Under the pieces are notes generated by a model, which saw only the letters and a list, made by a program, of their open reading frames with translations, had not been told where the DNA came from and did not search any database. Shown in pieces: positions 11,511 through 22,290 of a stretch of 64,000 nucleotides of DNA; position 1 is the stretch's first letter; each line of letters begins with the position of its first letter. The translations under genes and the position numbers were made by a program. The DNA lies in the NCBI GenBank assembly GCA_021442155.1, contig CM038214.1, forward strand, positions 56,080,514 through 56,144,513. Direction: 5' to 3'. Source of the DNA: Cymbidium sinense. Taxonomy: Eukaryota > Streptophyta > Magnoliopsida > Asparagales > Orchidaceae.

Positions 11511-12510
11511 GCATTGGATTTGATTTGGGCATATTGAAATGAGCCAAAAGTGGTTAGCCAAATTTCAAGTCAATTGGAGTGATTTGTTAGTTTAGCTCAA
11601 TTTGACTCATTTAGGTCAAATTGTTTCAAGTTGACCAATTGGTCAAATTGGGTCAAACCAAGTTCAAGTTCATGATCATTTGGGATGTTTTGGTTCTATT
11701 GGTTTATTTATTTAGATTTGATTTTGGCACATTTGAATTCATTTGGGTCAAATGGGTTAAGTTAACCAATTTGACCAAATTGGCCAAATTGGCTTGGTTG
11801 GGTTTAGTTGAATTCCAATTGAAGATGATTGTAGTAGTTTAATTAATTTATTTAGTTTTGATTTAGTCCAACTTGAACCATTAGGTCAATTTGGGCTAAG
11901 TAGGTCAATTGGGTTCAATTGGGTCCAATCATGGCTTTGGTCAAGTTCAACAATCAATTTGGAATGAACTTGAGCCATTGGCAATCAATTTGGTTTATAT
12001 TTTGATTTGACCCAATTTGGTCTTTAGGTCAATTTGGGTCAACTTGGGTCAAGAGGGCCAATTGGGTTTGGTTTGACTCAATTGAAGGTCAAGTCATATT
12101 CAAATATTGATTTTGATTTGGTATGAATCATTTATTTCAAGGAATTTGGCTGTAATTTGGCTAGTTTGGGTTCATATGGGTTAGTTGACTTGGTCAAATG
12201 ACCAAGTTGGCTTGGTTTGACCCAATTTGTGATAATTGATCAACCTAGGGTGATCAACAATCATGATGGAGGTTTTGGGCTTGGTTCAATCCAATTTGGG
12301 TAGGATTAAAACTTGGCTCAAATAGGTCAAATTGGCCACTTTGGGTCAAGTGGACAATTGGTTTAGTTGGCTTGAGTTTTGGGTTGATTTTTTTATATAT
12401 ATATATATATATATATTGATATATATAAATTCAATTGCTGGCTTGGGTTCAAATGGGTTTTAATTCATTTGAACATTTCAAGTCAAAAGGGTTAAGTTGG
12501 GTTTGACTTG
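11510..12510 (+). repeat. Diffuse repeat of TTTGGGTCAA / TTGGTCAA words
   Basis: About 1 kb in which words of the form TTTGGGTCAA, AATTGGTCAA and GTCAATTTGG recur every 15-40 bases on the plus strand, interleaved with GATTTTGATTTGG. It is too irregular to set a period by eye. A TA dinucleotide run sits inside at about 12,395-12,427. No coding potential. The GTCAA core is the reverse complement of TTGAC, but nothing here shows a regulatory role. Confidence 0.7.
12395..12427. repeat. (TA)n microsatellite
   Basis: A run of about 12 TA units, a short interruption, and a few more, within the GTCAA-rich repeat. Confidence 0.9.
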
Positions 12511-13010
12511 GGTTGATTTTGATTTGGCTTGATCATTGTAGATTTTATTTATATTTGTGAATATGATTGAAGGTATGATTGATTCATGAGAAAATCAATT
12601 GAATTTGGGTTTTGGAATGAAGGAATTTGGCTAAGTCCATGGAGTTGGGTCATGTCTTAGTTTGGATTTTGATTTGGTTTGATTTAGTTTTGATGATTTA
12701 AATGTATATTTCATTTAAATTTGTGAAGATGATTGAAAATATGATTGATTTATGAGAAAATCAATTGAGTTTGACTTGATTTGGATTAAGATTTAGCCAA
12801 GTCCATGGGATAGGTCATATGGCTTAGAAGGGTTTTGATATAATTTGATTTAGTTTGATTTAGTTTTGATCATTTGAATGTAGATTTGATTTATATTTAG
12901 AAGATGATTGAAGATATAAATTGATTATAAGAAAATCAATTGATTTTGGATTGATTTGGATTAAGATTTGGCTAAGTCCATGGGATAGGTCATATGGCTT
13001 AAGAAGGGTT
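12511..13010 (+). repeat. Three tandem copies, about 173-bp period
   Basis: A unit beginning near GATGATTGAAGATATGATTG, running through GAGAAAATCAATTGA and ending with CTAAGTCCATGGGATAGGTC and CATATGGCTTAGAAGGG, occurs at about 12,560-12,660, 12,731-12,832 and 12,906-13,010. The last two copies are most alike. Non-coding. Confidence 0.8.
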
Positions 13011-13284
13011 TCAAGTTTGGATTTGATCATGGGCTTCAATCATTTGGTAATTTTGGTTTGGATTTTGATTTGAATTTGATGTTTGAATTGAACTTGAGGT
13101 TTGGCTTGAGAAGGTGAACATGGATTGATTTGGGTTGTAGTGGGTTGATTATCTAATCCTAAGGCATAACCTAATCATATGGTTAACCCTTCTAAGTCTT
13201 TAGCTTAGGTTAAGTTTTACCTAATTGTTAAGTGTCTTATGAAAAGTCTTAGTGTCTAGAAGACTCCTAAGTCTAAGATGGGAA

Positions 13285-13600
13285 GATTGAATGCACTCAA
13301 AAGTGAGGTCAACAGTTAGGCTCATAGTGTTGCCCTTGGAGATAGATGATTGGAAGACCAAAGCCAAGTTTCACATTATAGACTCAGATACATCTTTCAA
13401 TGCTTTGCTTGGGAGACCATAGATACATGAGAACAACATAGTTCCACCCTTTCTACATCAATGTATAAAGTTCTTGACAGGTGGAATCCTCTACTTTGTC
13501 AAAGGAGATCTGAAGCCATTTATAGTTCATGAGCATATATGGATGCGCTTACTACCTCCCTCAAAATCAACAAGTCTATTCTCAAACTTGGCCAAAGTTT
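13285..13600 (+). pseudogene. Retrotransposon aspartic protease, C-terminal part
   Basis: The protease cleaves the Gag-Pol polyprotein. The frame here reads LEIDDWKTKAKFHIIDSD followed by TSFNALLGRPWIHENNIVP, then FLHQCIKFLTGG, the conserved C-terminal half of Tat-type proteases. The N-terminal half with the catalytic aspartate triad is not recognisable upstream, where about 150 bp of non-coding-looking DNA joins the 173-bp repeats. The reading continues to about 13,590 and breaks up in an A-rich stretch. Confidence 0.75.
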
Positions 13601-14520
13601 AAAAATAAAAAAAATAAAATAAAAGAAAAGAAAATGAGAAAATAAACTTGAGGAGGAAGTGGAGCCTACATTAGATTTAACTCACCCATTTTACTCCATT
13701 CAAACATATGGACGACTGACCTCCACCAGGGAGGGAGTCTAGGGGTTAAAAACCTCCTTATAGAAGATATGTCCCAGCTACTAGGAGTACACTGCTATAT
13801 AGACTTAGAATCTAGTTCATAGGATGAGTCTTATATATTAGCCACCAGCTCTTCTCAGTAGTAAATTCCCTTGACTTGAGCAAATAATGAAGAAGCACCA
13901 AAGCAAAGCACAAGTGTATCCAAGTCTATATGTGAAATAGTTAGGCATTAGTTAGGAACCTTAGCTCAAACCCTAGTTTCCTCTTAAAAAGTTGAGGGTT
14001 TGGTAGATAAGGAAACCCCTAAGTCATCCACAGGTGTGAAGAATTAGAGGTTCTTTCTGTGAGCATCATCCTCAAGTCAAGAAGTTAATGTAGAACTTGA
14101 GAATGATTTATATAGATTTAATAGAATTACTTTTGGATAGGTATTTTCCTTGTGTTCATAATTTAGCAAAGAAAGGGTTAATCACACATACTTGGTCAAA
14201 GCATAGGTTAGACTACTTCGAAAGAATATGGAAGAACAAATGCAAAAGCTAATCAATCAAGACTAGATTGATGGGTCTAGTCAATGATGATACTATTCTT
14301 AGTCATCACCAATCATTTAGAATCATATGTTCTTTCAAATCATATTAACTTATATATGAGATGTTCTTAGAAACTTTAGTGATGAGATGATTTTGAAGTC
14401 AAAGATGCACCGCCAGAGTTCAAAGAAGAGATCAAGTCAACCATCAATGGGCTCTAAGAAATCAACTTAAGAAATGAAGAAGATAAATGCCTGACATACA
14501 TTAGTTTTTATTGAATGAAA
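13600..14520 (+). pseudogene. Degraded spacer between protease and RT
   Basis: Stop-ridden sequence between two recognisable pol domains. No domain can be named. From about 14,395 a frame reads VKDAPPEFKEEIKSTINGL, which may be the last part of the spacer before the RT N-terminus. It starts with a short A-rich run at 13,600-13,650. Confidence 0.45.
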
Positions 14521-14539
14521 TTGAAACCAATGACTTAGT

Positions 14540-15330
14540 TAGGCTATTGATTGAGTTGAAGAACTACTTTGCATGGAGTTATGAAGAGATGCTTGATTGG
14601 CCTTAAAGAATCCATAAACTAATAGAGCCTACGCTAACCCTATCAAGCAAGTTCTAGATGTATGCGACATTAGACATAGAATAATAGGTCATTTATGAAG
14701 TCAAGAAACTAATCAATGTTGGCTTCATCCAAGAAGAAAAATACCCTACCTGGTTGGCTAGCGTTGTCCTAGTTAAGAAAAAGAATGGCCAAATTCACAT
14801 ATGCATTGATTTTATAGATTTAAATAAGGGATGCCCAAAAGATAAATTGTCACTACAAATCTCGGAGGTGATGGTGGACATTGCCTCATCTCATGTAGTC
14901 TTATATTTCATTGATGGCTCATCTGGATATAACCAAATAACAATGGCCCCTAAAGATGAAAGGAACACTGCTTCGATCAAAATCTATTACTATAAGGTCT
15001 TGCCTTTCAGCTTTAAAAATGTCGGTGCTACATACTAGTGAGCTATGACTCAAATCTTCAATGAACTCATTCATCATCAAGTTGAGTGCTATGTCGATGA
15101 TCTCATAGTCAAAATTAGAGAAAAGAAAGACCATCTCTTTGACTTGAGAGTTATTTTTGAATAGTTAAAAAAATTTAATCTCAAAATGAACCCCATGAAG
15201 TATGCATTCAGAGTAGCTTTAGGGAAATTATTTTAGTTTATTGTCCGACACCAAGGAATCAAAATTGATCAGGAGAAGATCAAGGTGATATTAAAAATTC
15301 CACCCCCTAAATGTTTAACTTAACTCAAAT
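14540..15330 (+). pseudogene. Ty3/gypsy reverse transcriptase
   Basis: Copies element RNA into DNA. The N-terminal part (FAW followed by SYEEM at about 14,570) contains stops. From 14,754 one frame runs on with VVLVKKKNGQIHICIDFIDL, then KGCPKDKLSL, then FIDGSSGYNQI (motif A region). PFSFKNVGATY follows, and YVDD at 15,090-15,101 is the intact catalytic motif. In-frame stops at 15,036 and 15,039 replace the Q and R usual after ATY. Another lies before LKKFNLKMNP. The frame itself is unbroken from 14,754 to about 16,135, so decay is by point mutation rather than indels. Confidence 0.9.
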
Positions 15331-15344
15331 CATTCCAAGGATGA

Positions 15345-15960
15345 TTGGTGTATCTAGGATGCTATATATACAACTTATCGAGAAGATGTCAGCCAATCTC
15401 AGCACTTGTCAGAAAGGATGCCAAGTTTAAGTGGGACGATAAGTGTGAGCATGCCTTCGAAGACATCAAGCATTTTCTAATGACATCATCGATTCTAGCA
15501 GCCCCTATCCTGGGTAAGCCGCTCATACTTTACATTATTATGCTAGATGACTCCCTTGGTGCTTTGTTAGGCCAATCTAATGATGAAAGGAAGGAAAATG
15601 CAATATACTTCCTCAATCGTCATCTGATCCCTATTGAGGCTAATTATCCACCCATTGAGAAGCATTGCCTAGCTTTAATCTTTGCATCCCAAAAGCTATA
15701 ACACTACATGCTTCCTCATAAGGAAAACTTAATCTCTAGGATCAATCCACTACAGTACCTCATGACACAACCGACACTATCTGGATGGCTAGCATGATGG
15801 TCCATGATCCTCTCATAATTTGACATTACCTTCATACCCCTCTTTACGGTGAAAGGACAAGCACTAGTAGATTTTTTAGCAACACACCCACTTCCTGCTG
15901 ACTCTCTACTTAGTGATGATCTCCATGATGAACAAATCATGAACTTAGGGGATGCTAGCA
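15345..15960 (+). pseudogene. Ty3/gypsy RNase H, first copy
   Basis: Removes the RNA strand of the RNA-DNA hybrid. Same frame as RT: ISALVRKDAKFKWDDKCEHA, then FEDIKHFLMTSSILAAPI, then ILYIIMLDDSLGALLGQ. The block with NRHLIPIEANYPPIEKHCLA follows, and after a stop at 15,700, HYMLPH and the linker SMILS..FDITFIPL. The connection region ends with QALVDFLATHP, which joins the second RNase H. Stops at 15,700, about 15,795 and 15,816 all fall where this family usually has R or Q. Confidence 0.85.
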
Positions 15961-16430
15961 TTCACCACTGGGAGATGTACTTTGATGGTGCAGCTTCCTC
16001 TTAAAGAGGAGAAGAACCATAATCTACTATTCCAAAAAAGGTAGGGGTAGGAATAGTTCTCTTAACTCTGGACCTCGATGTCATAAGATTCTCATATCAT
16101 CTGTCCAATCTTTGTACCAACAATGAGCCAAACATGTGGCTCTGATTGCCAATCTGGAGCTAATCATTACTTTAATTATCCAGAACATCAACATCTTCTG
16201 GGATTCTTAGTTAGTTATTAACTAAATAATTGGGTCCTATAAGGTTATAAAGCCCAAGCTCCATCACTGCCATAACTACACCATAGAGTTGTTGTCTCAA
16301 ATCCTAGAGGTTATCATTTATAAGATTCCTCGAGGTGAAAACATCATTGCATATGCTTTAGCCAAGCTTGCCAAGGAGTTGGCAAGTCCAGAGGATGAGT
16401 CCATATCAATAAAGGTCTAAAATAGACAAG
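15960..16430 (+). pseudogene. Second (archaeal-type) RNase H of Tat element
   Basis: The same frame continues as HHWEMYFDGAAS, with the first catalytic aspartate in FDGA. After stops at 16,002 and 16,020 follows KKVGVGIVLLTLDLDV and FSYHLSNLCTNN. From about 16,135 the frame shifts; fragments such as AYALAKLAKELASPEDES at about 16,350-16,400 are the C-terminal part. A duplicate RNase H of this kind is known from Tat-lineage Ty3/gypsy elements and is the main reason for that assignment. Confidence 0.75.
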
Positions 16431-16434
16431 TCTT

Positions 16435-17330
16435 AACCCTTATTGATATTAAACTCATCAGAAAGTACTATTTTGAAGGGGAGGTTGCCATTGCTAAGAA
16501 GGATGAGGAGTTAGATTACCTAAATAAATATAAACTACCTCATAAGAAGTCTCAATCCCATCAGATCATGATTGAGGTACACTCAGGATTATGTGGAGCC
16601 AACCAATCTGGTCCGGAGATGAAAGCCAAGATCAAGAGACTAAGATACTACGGATGATCAAAGATTGCATGGATACTGACAAGCCATGCCACCAATGTCA
16701 AATACATTGTGGTCTTACTAACCACCCAACATTCTACATCCTACATTGGCCTCATGGACATTCGAGTGTTGGGGTGCATAGGGTGATTGATCCTTCTTCT
16801 TCTAAGGGTCATCGGTTCATCTTAGATTCTACTAACTACTTTTCCAAATAAGCGAAGGTGATTCCGCTCATAAAGGCCACATCCTAGCATGTGCTCCAAT
16901 TTTTTAGGAACATATCGTATATAGGTTCAGAGTTCCTCGACAAATTATATTTGATAATGGCACTGCATTCAAGAGCACCGAGATCAACAACTTTGCATAA
17001 AGACACAAAATATATTAGAGATATTATACCATCAACTACCCGATGGAAAAAATCTTAGCAGAAGCCTTCAACAAAACTCTTATCCAAAAATTGAAGAAGA
17101 CACTCGACAACAATAAGTGATAGTGTCATGAGCAGTTAGTTGAAGCCTTGTGGGCCCACTGCACCACATATAGAACTATAACTCAATCTACTCCTTTCTC
17201 TTTAGTGTATGGGTCTGAAGCCATTCTACCATTAGAAGTCCAACTCCCATCACTAAGGATAGTTGTGGGTAGCAAGATCACAACAAAGTAGAATGCCAAG
17301 TTGCGGTTAGAAGAGCTTGAATGTTAGAAG
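16435..17330 (+). pseudogene. Ty3/gypsy integrase
   Basis: Inserts the element cDNA into the genome. The HHCC zinc finger is split over two frames: H-x-H around 16,560-16,575 (IMIEVHSGLCGANQSG) and KPCHQCQIHC at about 16,681-16,710. Then come the core traces GHRFILDSTNYFSK (first catalytic Asp) and RQIIFDNGTAFKST at about 16,940-16,975 (second Asp in the DNG motif). Further on are LVEALWAHCTTYRT and LVYGSEAILPLEVQLPS. The third catalytic residue appears in KILAEAFNKTL. At least one frameshift and many stops are present. Confidence 0.85.
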
Positions 17331-17620
17331 GAGAGATGCTTGCCAGCTTGCCAAAACCTCGAGTTGTATAAAGCTAAAATGATTCAAGCTTATAGCAAGT
17401 TAGTCCATCCTAGAGCTTTTCAGTTAGGAGAGCTTATTTTAGTTCTAAGGAGACCGATTGTTGCCCATCGTAAGATGGGAGGCAAGTTTGAACCCACTTG
17501 AGAAGGCTCTTTTGCCATAGAGATGGCATACTAAGGAGGATCTTATCAGCTTATTAATCATAATGGAGAGCAACCAGTGCTTCCAATCAATGGGGTCTAC
17601 TTATAGAAATATTATAAATC
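17330..17620 (+). pseudogene. Integrase C-terminal tail
   Basis: The frame reading LYKAKMIQAYSKLVHPRAFQ, then LGELILVLRRPIVAHRKMGG and FEPT..EGSFAI, is the C-terminal domain typical of this lineage. It ends with NGVYL..KYYKS at about 17,590-17,615. No chromodomain is visible, in keeping with the Tat lineage. Confidence 0.7.
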
Positions 17621-17699
17621 ATGTTTAAAAATAATTATCATTAATGAAATTTCCATTTTGAATTCAATCTCTTCTATGTTGAAATTATTCTTGTTTGTG

Positions 17700-19660
17700 A
17701 ATCCACCACAATGTGTTTAGGGTAGGTGTGAGGAACCCGAGTGATATCCAATCCTTTATCGACAAAACACAAATACAGACTACACACAAACATATAAAAT
17801 AAACACAAATCTTTATCTCTCAGTTGAGATAACTCCCCCAATGACACTCACTCAGTAGCTGCTCTAGGTCAGGCTGACATGCTTCCTTGCTAATGTATCA
17901 CCCCAGTGGTCTTCTTGCTTTGTAGGATGCAAGTTTGCTATGCTTTCCTTCCTTACTTGGCCACTACACACCGACGAGTGCCTTGTTAGTTTGGTAGGCC
18001 TTACTACATTATCGGTTAGCTACCTCATGTTGGTTTCATTTAAGAGGATGTGAGTCTACTACACCTTCTTCTTGGATTAGCCTTCGTACGTTGACTGGGT
18101 CGAGTATTTTTGAGGTTTAAGATAAATCCCTTAGCTGCTCCTTCCCTCCTGGTTGCTTCAAGTCTAGGTCTAGTCCCTCCTCGAGGTTCCCCACTTAGTA
18201 ATCGCTCTATGTCAAATAGCATCTATCCCACTGATGATAGACTATCCCGATAATCAATTCTACTTAGAAAGTTGTAATCCTACATCAGTTCTGCTTAGAA
18301 AGTTGCAAGCCTACACACTTTCTTTCCAGATTGATCGTTGGACACCGACGGGCACTTTAGGTTGGTTGGTTCTCACTATGTTGATGGATACACCACTCAT
18401 GCTCATGGATACACCTTAGGTTGGTTGGTTCTTGCACCTTAGGATACACCACTCATGGTATATGTAAGTCTGCTACACTTTCTCCTTGAGTTAGCAATCA
18501 TACATCTATAAGCTTTCTTTTCCATGTCTTAAGATAATGCCACTAGAAGGACACCCTTAGCTTTCTTTTCCCTCATGCACCTCTTCTATGAGCACTATAT
18601 TTGGATCGCATCCTTTGTGACCCCATTTAGACACTACTTAAGTTACTATCGGATTAGACAGTTCCCCTTCTCTAGTAACCACCCCTATGGTTGGAGAATC
18701 CATCCTGTGGATGTACAGATTCTCCCTTGGTCTAGTAAATCTGAGATAGGTTAAGGCTGACATAGCCCCTTTTAGTGTGGTCCCTCACACACCAATACGG
18801 TCCATGCAAACATATAAACAAAATATATATTCACTTGTTGATTAGGAGGACACCCCTAGTGGTACATTTTCCCAAGCAGGCATTTTATCTTTAGGGCACT
18901 GTCAACAAAACTCCTTATAGGAATTTCTTGACTACTCTTGAGTTGATATAAGTCCCATACAACATTCACTTAGTAATTGCTCCTAAGTTAGGTTTGATTT
19001 ATTATGCTACTAATAGGTCACCCCAGCAGTTGTTCCCTACTTTAAAAGATGTAAGTCAACTATGCCTTCTTCCTAGCACAGTCTTAGCACACTGAAAGGC
19101 AATCCCTTAGGTTTGCTAGCTCTACCCCATGGCCAGTAGACTATCTCTTTGGATTTATAAATTTGAGGTAGGATAAGTCTATAGCCCCCTTAGTGGTCCA
19201 TCCGACATGGTCCATAAATTAAATCTATCAAATTTGATCGAGCTCACATCCCTAGTGGATATGCCCTTTCAAAATCAAACAAAACCAGACAAACCATATC
19301 AAATCACATTAAATTAAGATAAATTAATACTAACTACTTTTGAGTTGACATAAGCCCTAGTGGCATTCACGCAGATGTCACCCTAGGTCAGGTTTGATTT
19401 GTTGTGCATCCAACAAGTCACCCCAGTGAATATTCCTCTCTTTCAAAGATGTAAGCCTTCTTCCCATCATAGTTGTTGCACACCGAAAGGCAACCCCATA
19501 GGTTAGCTAGCTCTACCCCATAGCCGGTAGACTATCCCTTTGGATTTGTAAACCTGAGGTAGGTCAATGATATAGCCTTCTGATGGATCCATTGAGGTCC
19601 ATACATTAACTCAGATTAAATTAAACCCAATTTGATTTTCCCCAGTGTAGTTAAATCACA
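17700..19660 (+). repeat. Three long tandem copies in the 3' region of the Tat element
   Basis: A unit containing GTTGA-ATA-AG, then AGGTCAGGTTTGATTTGTTG, GTCACCCCAGTG, AGATGTAAG, GCACACCGAAAGGCAA, CTCTACCCCATAGCC and GTAGACTATCCCTTTGGATT occurs three times, beginning at about 17,790, 18,815 and 19,300. Copy 1 is expanded by about 0.6 kb and carries small internal duplications: GGATACACCACTCATG and TTAGGTTGGTTGGTTCT each occur twice at 18,355-18,455. Long 3' non-coding regions with tandem repeats are known in Tat-lineage elements. No gene is called here. Confidence 0.75.
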
Positions 19661-20170
19661 CCGTTCTCCCTAATGGAGCCCCAAATCATATATAAACAAG
19701 TCAAGCAAATAAATCAACTTAAAAAACCAACCTCTCTAGTGGAGCCAAATTAAACCAACTCCCTCAGTAGAGTCTAAATCAAAGAAATCCAACCAAAATC
19801 TTATTCTTATTGGATACATCCCCAAATAAATCTATGAAATAAAACTTAAATCCTAATCCTTAGTAGATAGCCCAAACCTGCTCCCCTAGTGGAAGGCTCA
19901 TATACCTGATCCCAGAGGACTCGAACCCAAATCTCTAGTAGATATGCCTCCACATCAATTAAAATACAATAAATTAAATTTGATTCAATCTTAATCCTTG
20001 GTGGATTATAGATTCTTATCTCTAGTGGATCTTCTTTCCACAAGTCATATAATCAAATCAAATTCAAACCTTATCCCCAGTAGATTTTCTACTTCTATGC
20101 CCTTACATAGACCCCTCCTATGTCATGTCCAATGCATGTGTGATCCCGTAGCGGATCTCTCTCCATGTCC
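19640..20170 (+). repeat. Short CCCTAGTGGA-type minisatellite
   Basis: Words of the form CCCTAGTGGA, CTCTAGTGGA, CCTTGGTGGA and CCCAGTAGA recur every 30-60 bases, separated by AATCAAATC-like spacers, to about 20,160, where GATCCCGTAGCGGATC ends the series. It continues the repeat style of the preceding region and is probably part of the same 3' element tail. Confidence 0.6.
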
Positions 20171-21700
20171 CTGACATGGAATTCTCATCAAATATTATTT
20201 TTTTTCTTTTATGCACACCTTTAATACTTCAACCAAAAGCCTAACAATGTATTCAATCAAATTACATCATCTTGACATTTTAATCAACATTTTATGATTT
20301 GTGATGGTGCAAGCTCAAACTAACAATACAATATCATGCTAAACATATTATAGTGTGAATTAACACACAAAATTATATTATAATATATGATTTTATATTA
20401 TAATTTGATATAATATAATATATTGTCTAACATTACCCTCATTAGAATCACTTAAAAAGAACAAATAACAAAATTTCTCAAATTATGAATAATGTTCATT
20501 TTGGATGTAAAATTGTTACTTTTCTATTAGAAATGGTACAAAATAGCATAATTTTGGTGTTTCTTCTTGGTGTGTATCATGAATTTGGCCAAAATTTTCC
20601 ATCTCAACCTTCAAATTAAAATTTTTGTGAGTTTTGACCAAATGTATTATAATAAAAGTAAAACATACTAAAATGAAAAATAACATTTAGTAACACACCA
20701 CCACATTCATATATTTGTGAAGTTATATTGTTATGTACATTATATTTTAATATGCTTTTATATAATATATTATCTTACATTACACCTTAAAATGAATCAC
20801 TTTAAGCAAAAAAATTAATAAAATTTGGTTGAAAAATGAACATTTATTTTGGATGCAAATTTCCATTCTTTTGATTAAATGACACACCATAGCACACCCC
20901 AATGATGTTCCCTAAAGCTTACCTTAAATTTGGCCAAATCCCATCATCTCAGCCTATAAATTAGTATTTTTATAAATTATACCAATACAAACTCTACTAC
21001 ATCATACTACAACCACATAAAATATGCTAAACAACAAGTATTAATACACAATAGTATGCTATAATTCATGATGCTACACTATGTTATGGCATCCTATATT
21101 GCAATACAATATAACATATTATGTTATATTATATTTCATATCACATCACAAGGGGTTGCTTAAGATAAAAAATCATTAAATTAGTTAATACAATAAAAAA
21201 CTATATATTTTAATCGTATCACTTACATATTTTAAATTGAAATAATATATTATGATGCCATGCTCTACCTATTATGAATTTGGCCAAATTCCACCATTTA
21301 AAAGTCTAAATAAACATTTTTATAAACAATGCTAGTGTAGGCTTGACAGCATGATTGTAAAATACTAAAGGAATTTAAAATGCATAGAATAATATATTAT
21401 CATATATGATGCTATACTATACTGCAACATATAATATTCATTTTGAACATAAAATCTTACCTTTTAGACTACAAGTGGTGTAGCACACCTTTGGTACTAC
21501 AACCTAATTCCAAGTTAAAATTTAATGTATCTCATCATCTAATTTATTAAATCAATATTTTTTTATCTATATTAACATAGACAATATGACACAATACCAT
21601 AATATACTAAAACATTTTAAAACCTCTTATAACATCTGAAAACACATCACTACATGCTCAAATATATGATGCTACATTGTACTATAATATATGGTATTAT
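20170..21700 (+). repeat. Degenerate satellite, about 350-bp period, four copies
   Basis: The box TTTGGCCAAA followed by CCATCATCTCA and TAAA-ATTTTTATAAA recurs at about 20,584, 20,929, 21,279 and, without the box itself, 21,515, giving spacings near 345, 350 and 240. Upstream of each lies a second conserved piece like ATTTTGGATGTAAAATTTAC...CACACC (20,488; 20,850; 21,440). Between pieces the DNA is AT-rich with ATATTATAATAT palindromes. There is no coding potential. Whether this is a genomic satellite or an element tail cannot be told. Confidence 0.75.
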
Positions 21701-22290
21701 AATATGATTTAGGGTTAGGGATTAGAGTATTCAAATCTCTAATAGTCAAGGGAAAGTCTCTTGAAGAAATTTTATTAGCTACCATAACTATGTTAAGATT
21801 AGGTCATTCTTTAGATCTACTCCTAATGACATCTTTATTCAAGGTTTATGGTTTAGGGTTTAGGGTTAGGGTTTACAAATTATTTAGGGTTTATTTAGGG
21901 TTTAAGTTTTAGGGTTTAGGGTTTAGCATTTAGGGTTTGGGGTTTAGGGTTTAGGGTTGTAGGTTTTAGGGTTTAAGGTTTATGGTCTTAACATTTAGGG
22001 TTTAGGTTTAGGTTTTATAATATAGATTATTATTATTTTTTATTTAGTTTAGATTTAGGTTTTTAGATTTTTAGGGTTTAGGGTTTAGGGTTTAGGGTTT
22101 AGGGTTTAGGGTTTAAGGTTTTAGTGTTTAAGGTTTAGTGTTTAGGGTTTCAGGTTAAGGGTTTAGGGTTTGTAGTTTAGGGTTTAGAGTTTAGTGTTTA
22201 GGGTTTAGGGTTTTTAGGGTTTAGGGTTTAGGTTTTGGTTTATTAAGTTTTAGTTTAAAGTTTAGGGTTTAGATTTTATGGTTTAGGGTT
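21700..22290 (+). repeat. Telomere-like TTTAGGG block with a foreign island
   Basis: Start of the main array. It includes a perfect run of about six TTTAGGG units at 22,072-22,115. Nearly unique sequence at 21,722-21,843 (starting AGAGTATTCAAATCTCTAAT) interrupts the heptamers and matches nothing else here. The block ends at the T-run of the first GR-RBP fragment. Confidence 0.9.

Larger units (their letters stand above)
13280..17620 (+). mobile_element. Ty3/gypsy retrotransposon, Tat-lineage pol, decayed
   Basis: Domains in order on the plus strand: protease, reverse transcriptase, RNase H, a second archaeal-type RNase H, integrase with HHCC zinc finger and DNG core, C-terminal tail. The integrase after the RNase H makes it Ty3/gypsy. 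The extra RNase H (EMYFDGAAS block at about 15,966) is the mark of the Tat/Ogre/Retand lineage. A long, repeat-bearing 3' non-coding region to 20.15 kb also fits that lineage. Inactivation is by scattered stops. LTRs were not identified. Confidence 0.85.

Noticed and set aside
3640..17620. One Ty3/gypsy element split by a 7-kb insertion
   Set aside because: The Gag-protease remnant and the downstream pol both contain the same protease segment before the ALLGRPW block, so they overlap in content. No target duplication or insert boundary was seen.
17620..20170. 3' LTR of the Tat element
   Set aside because: No matching copy was found upstream of 13.3 kb by eye and no TG...CA ends with a paired copy could be set. 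Left as a repeat-bearing 3' region.
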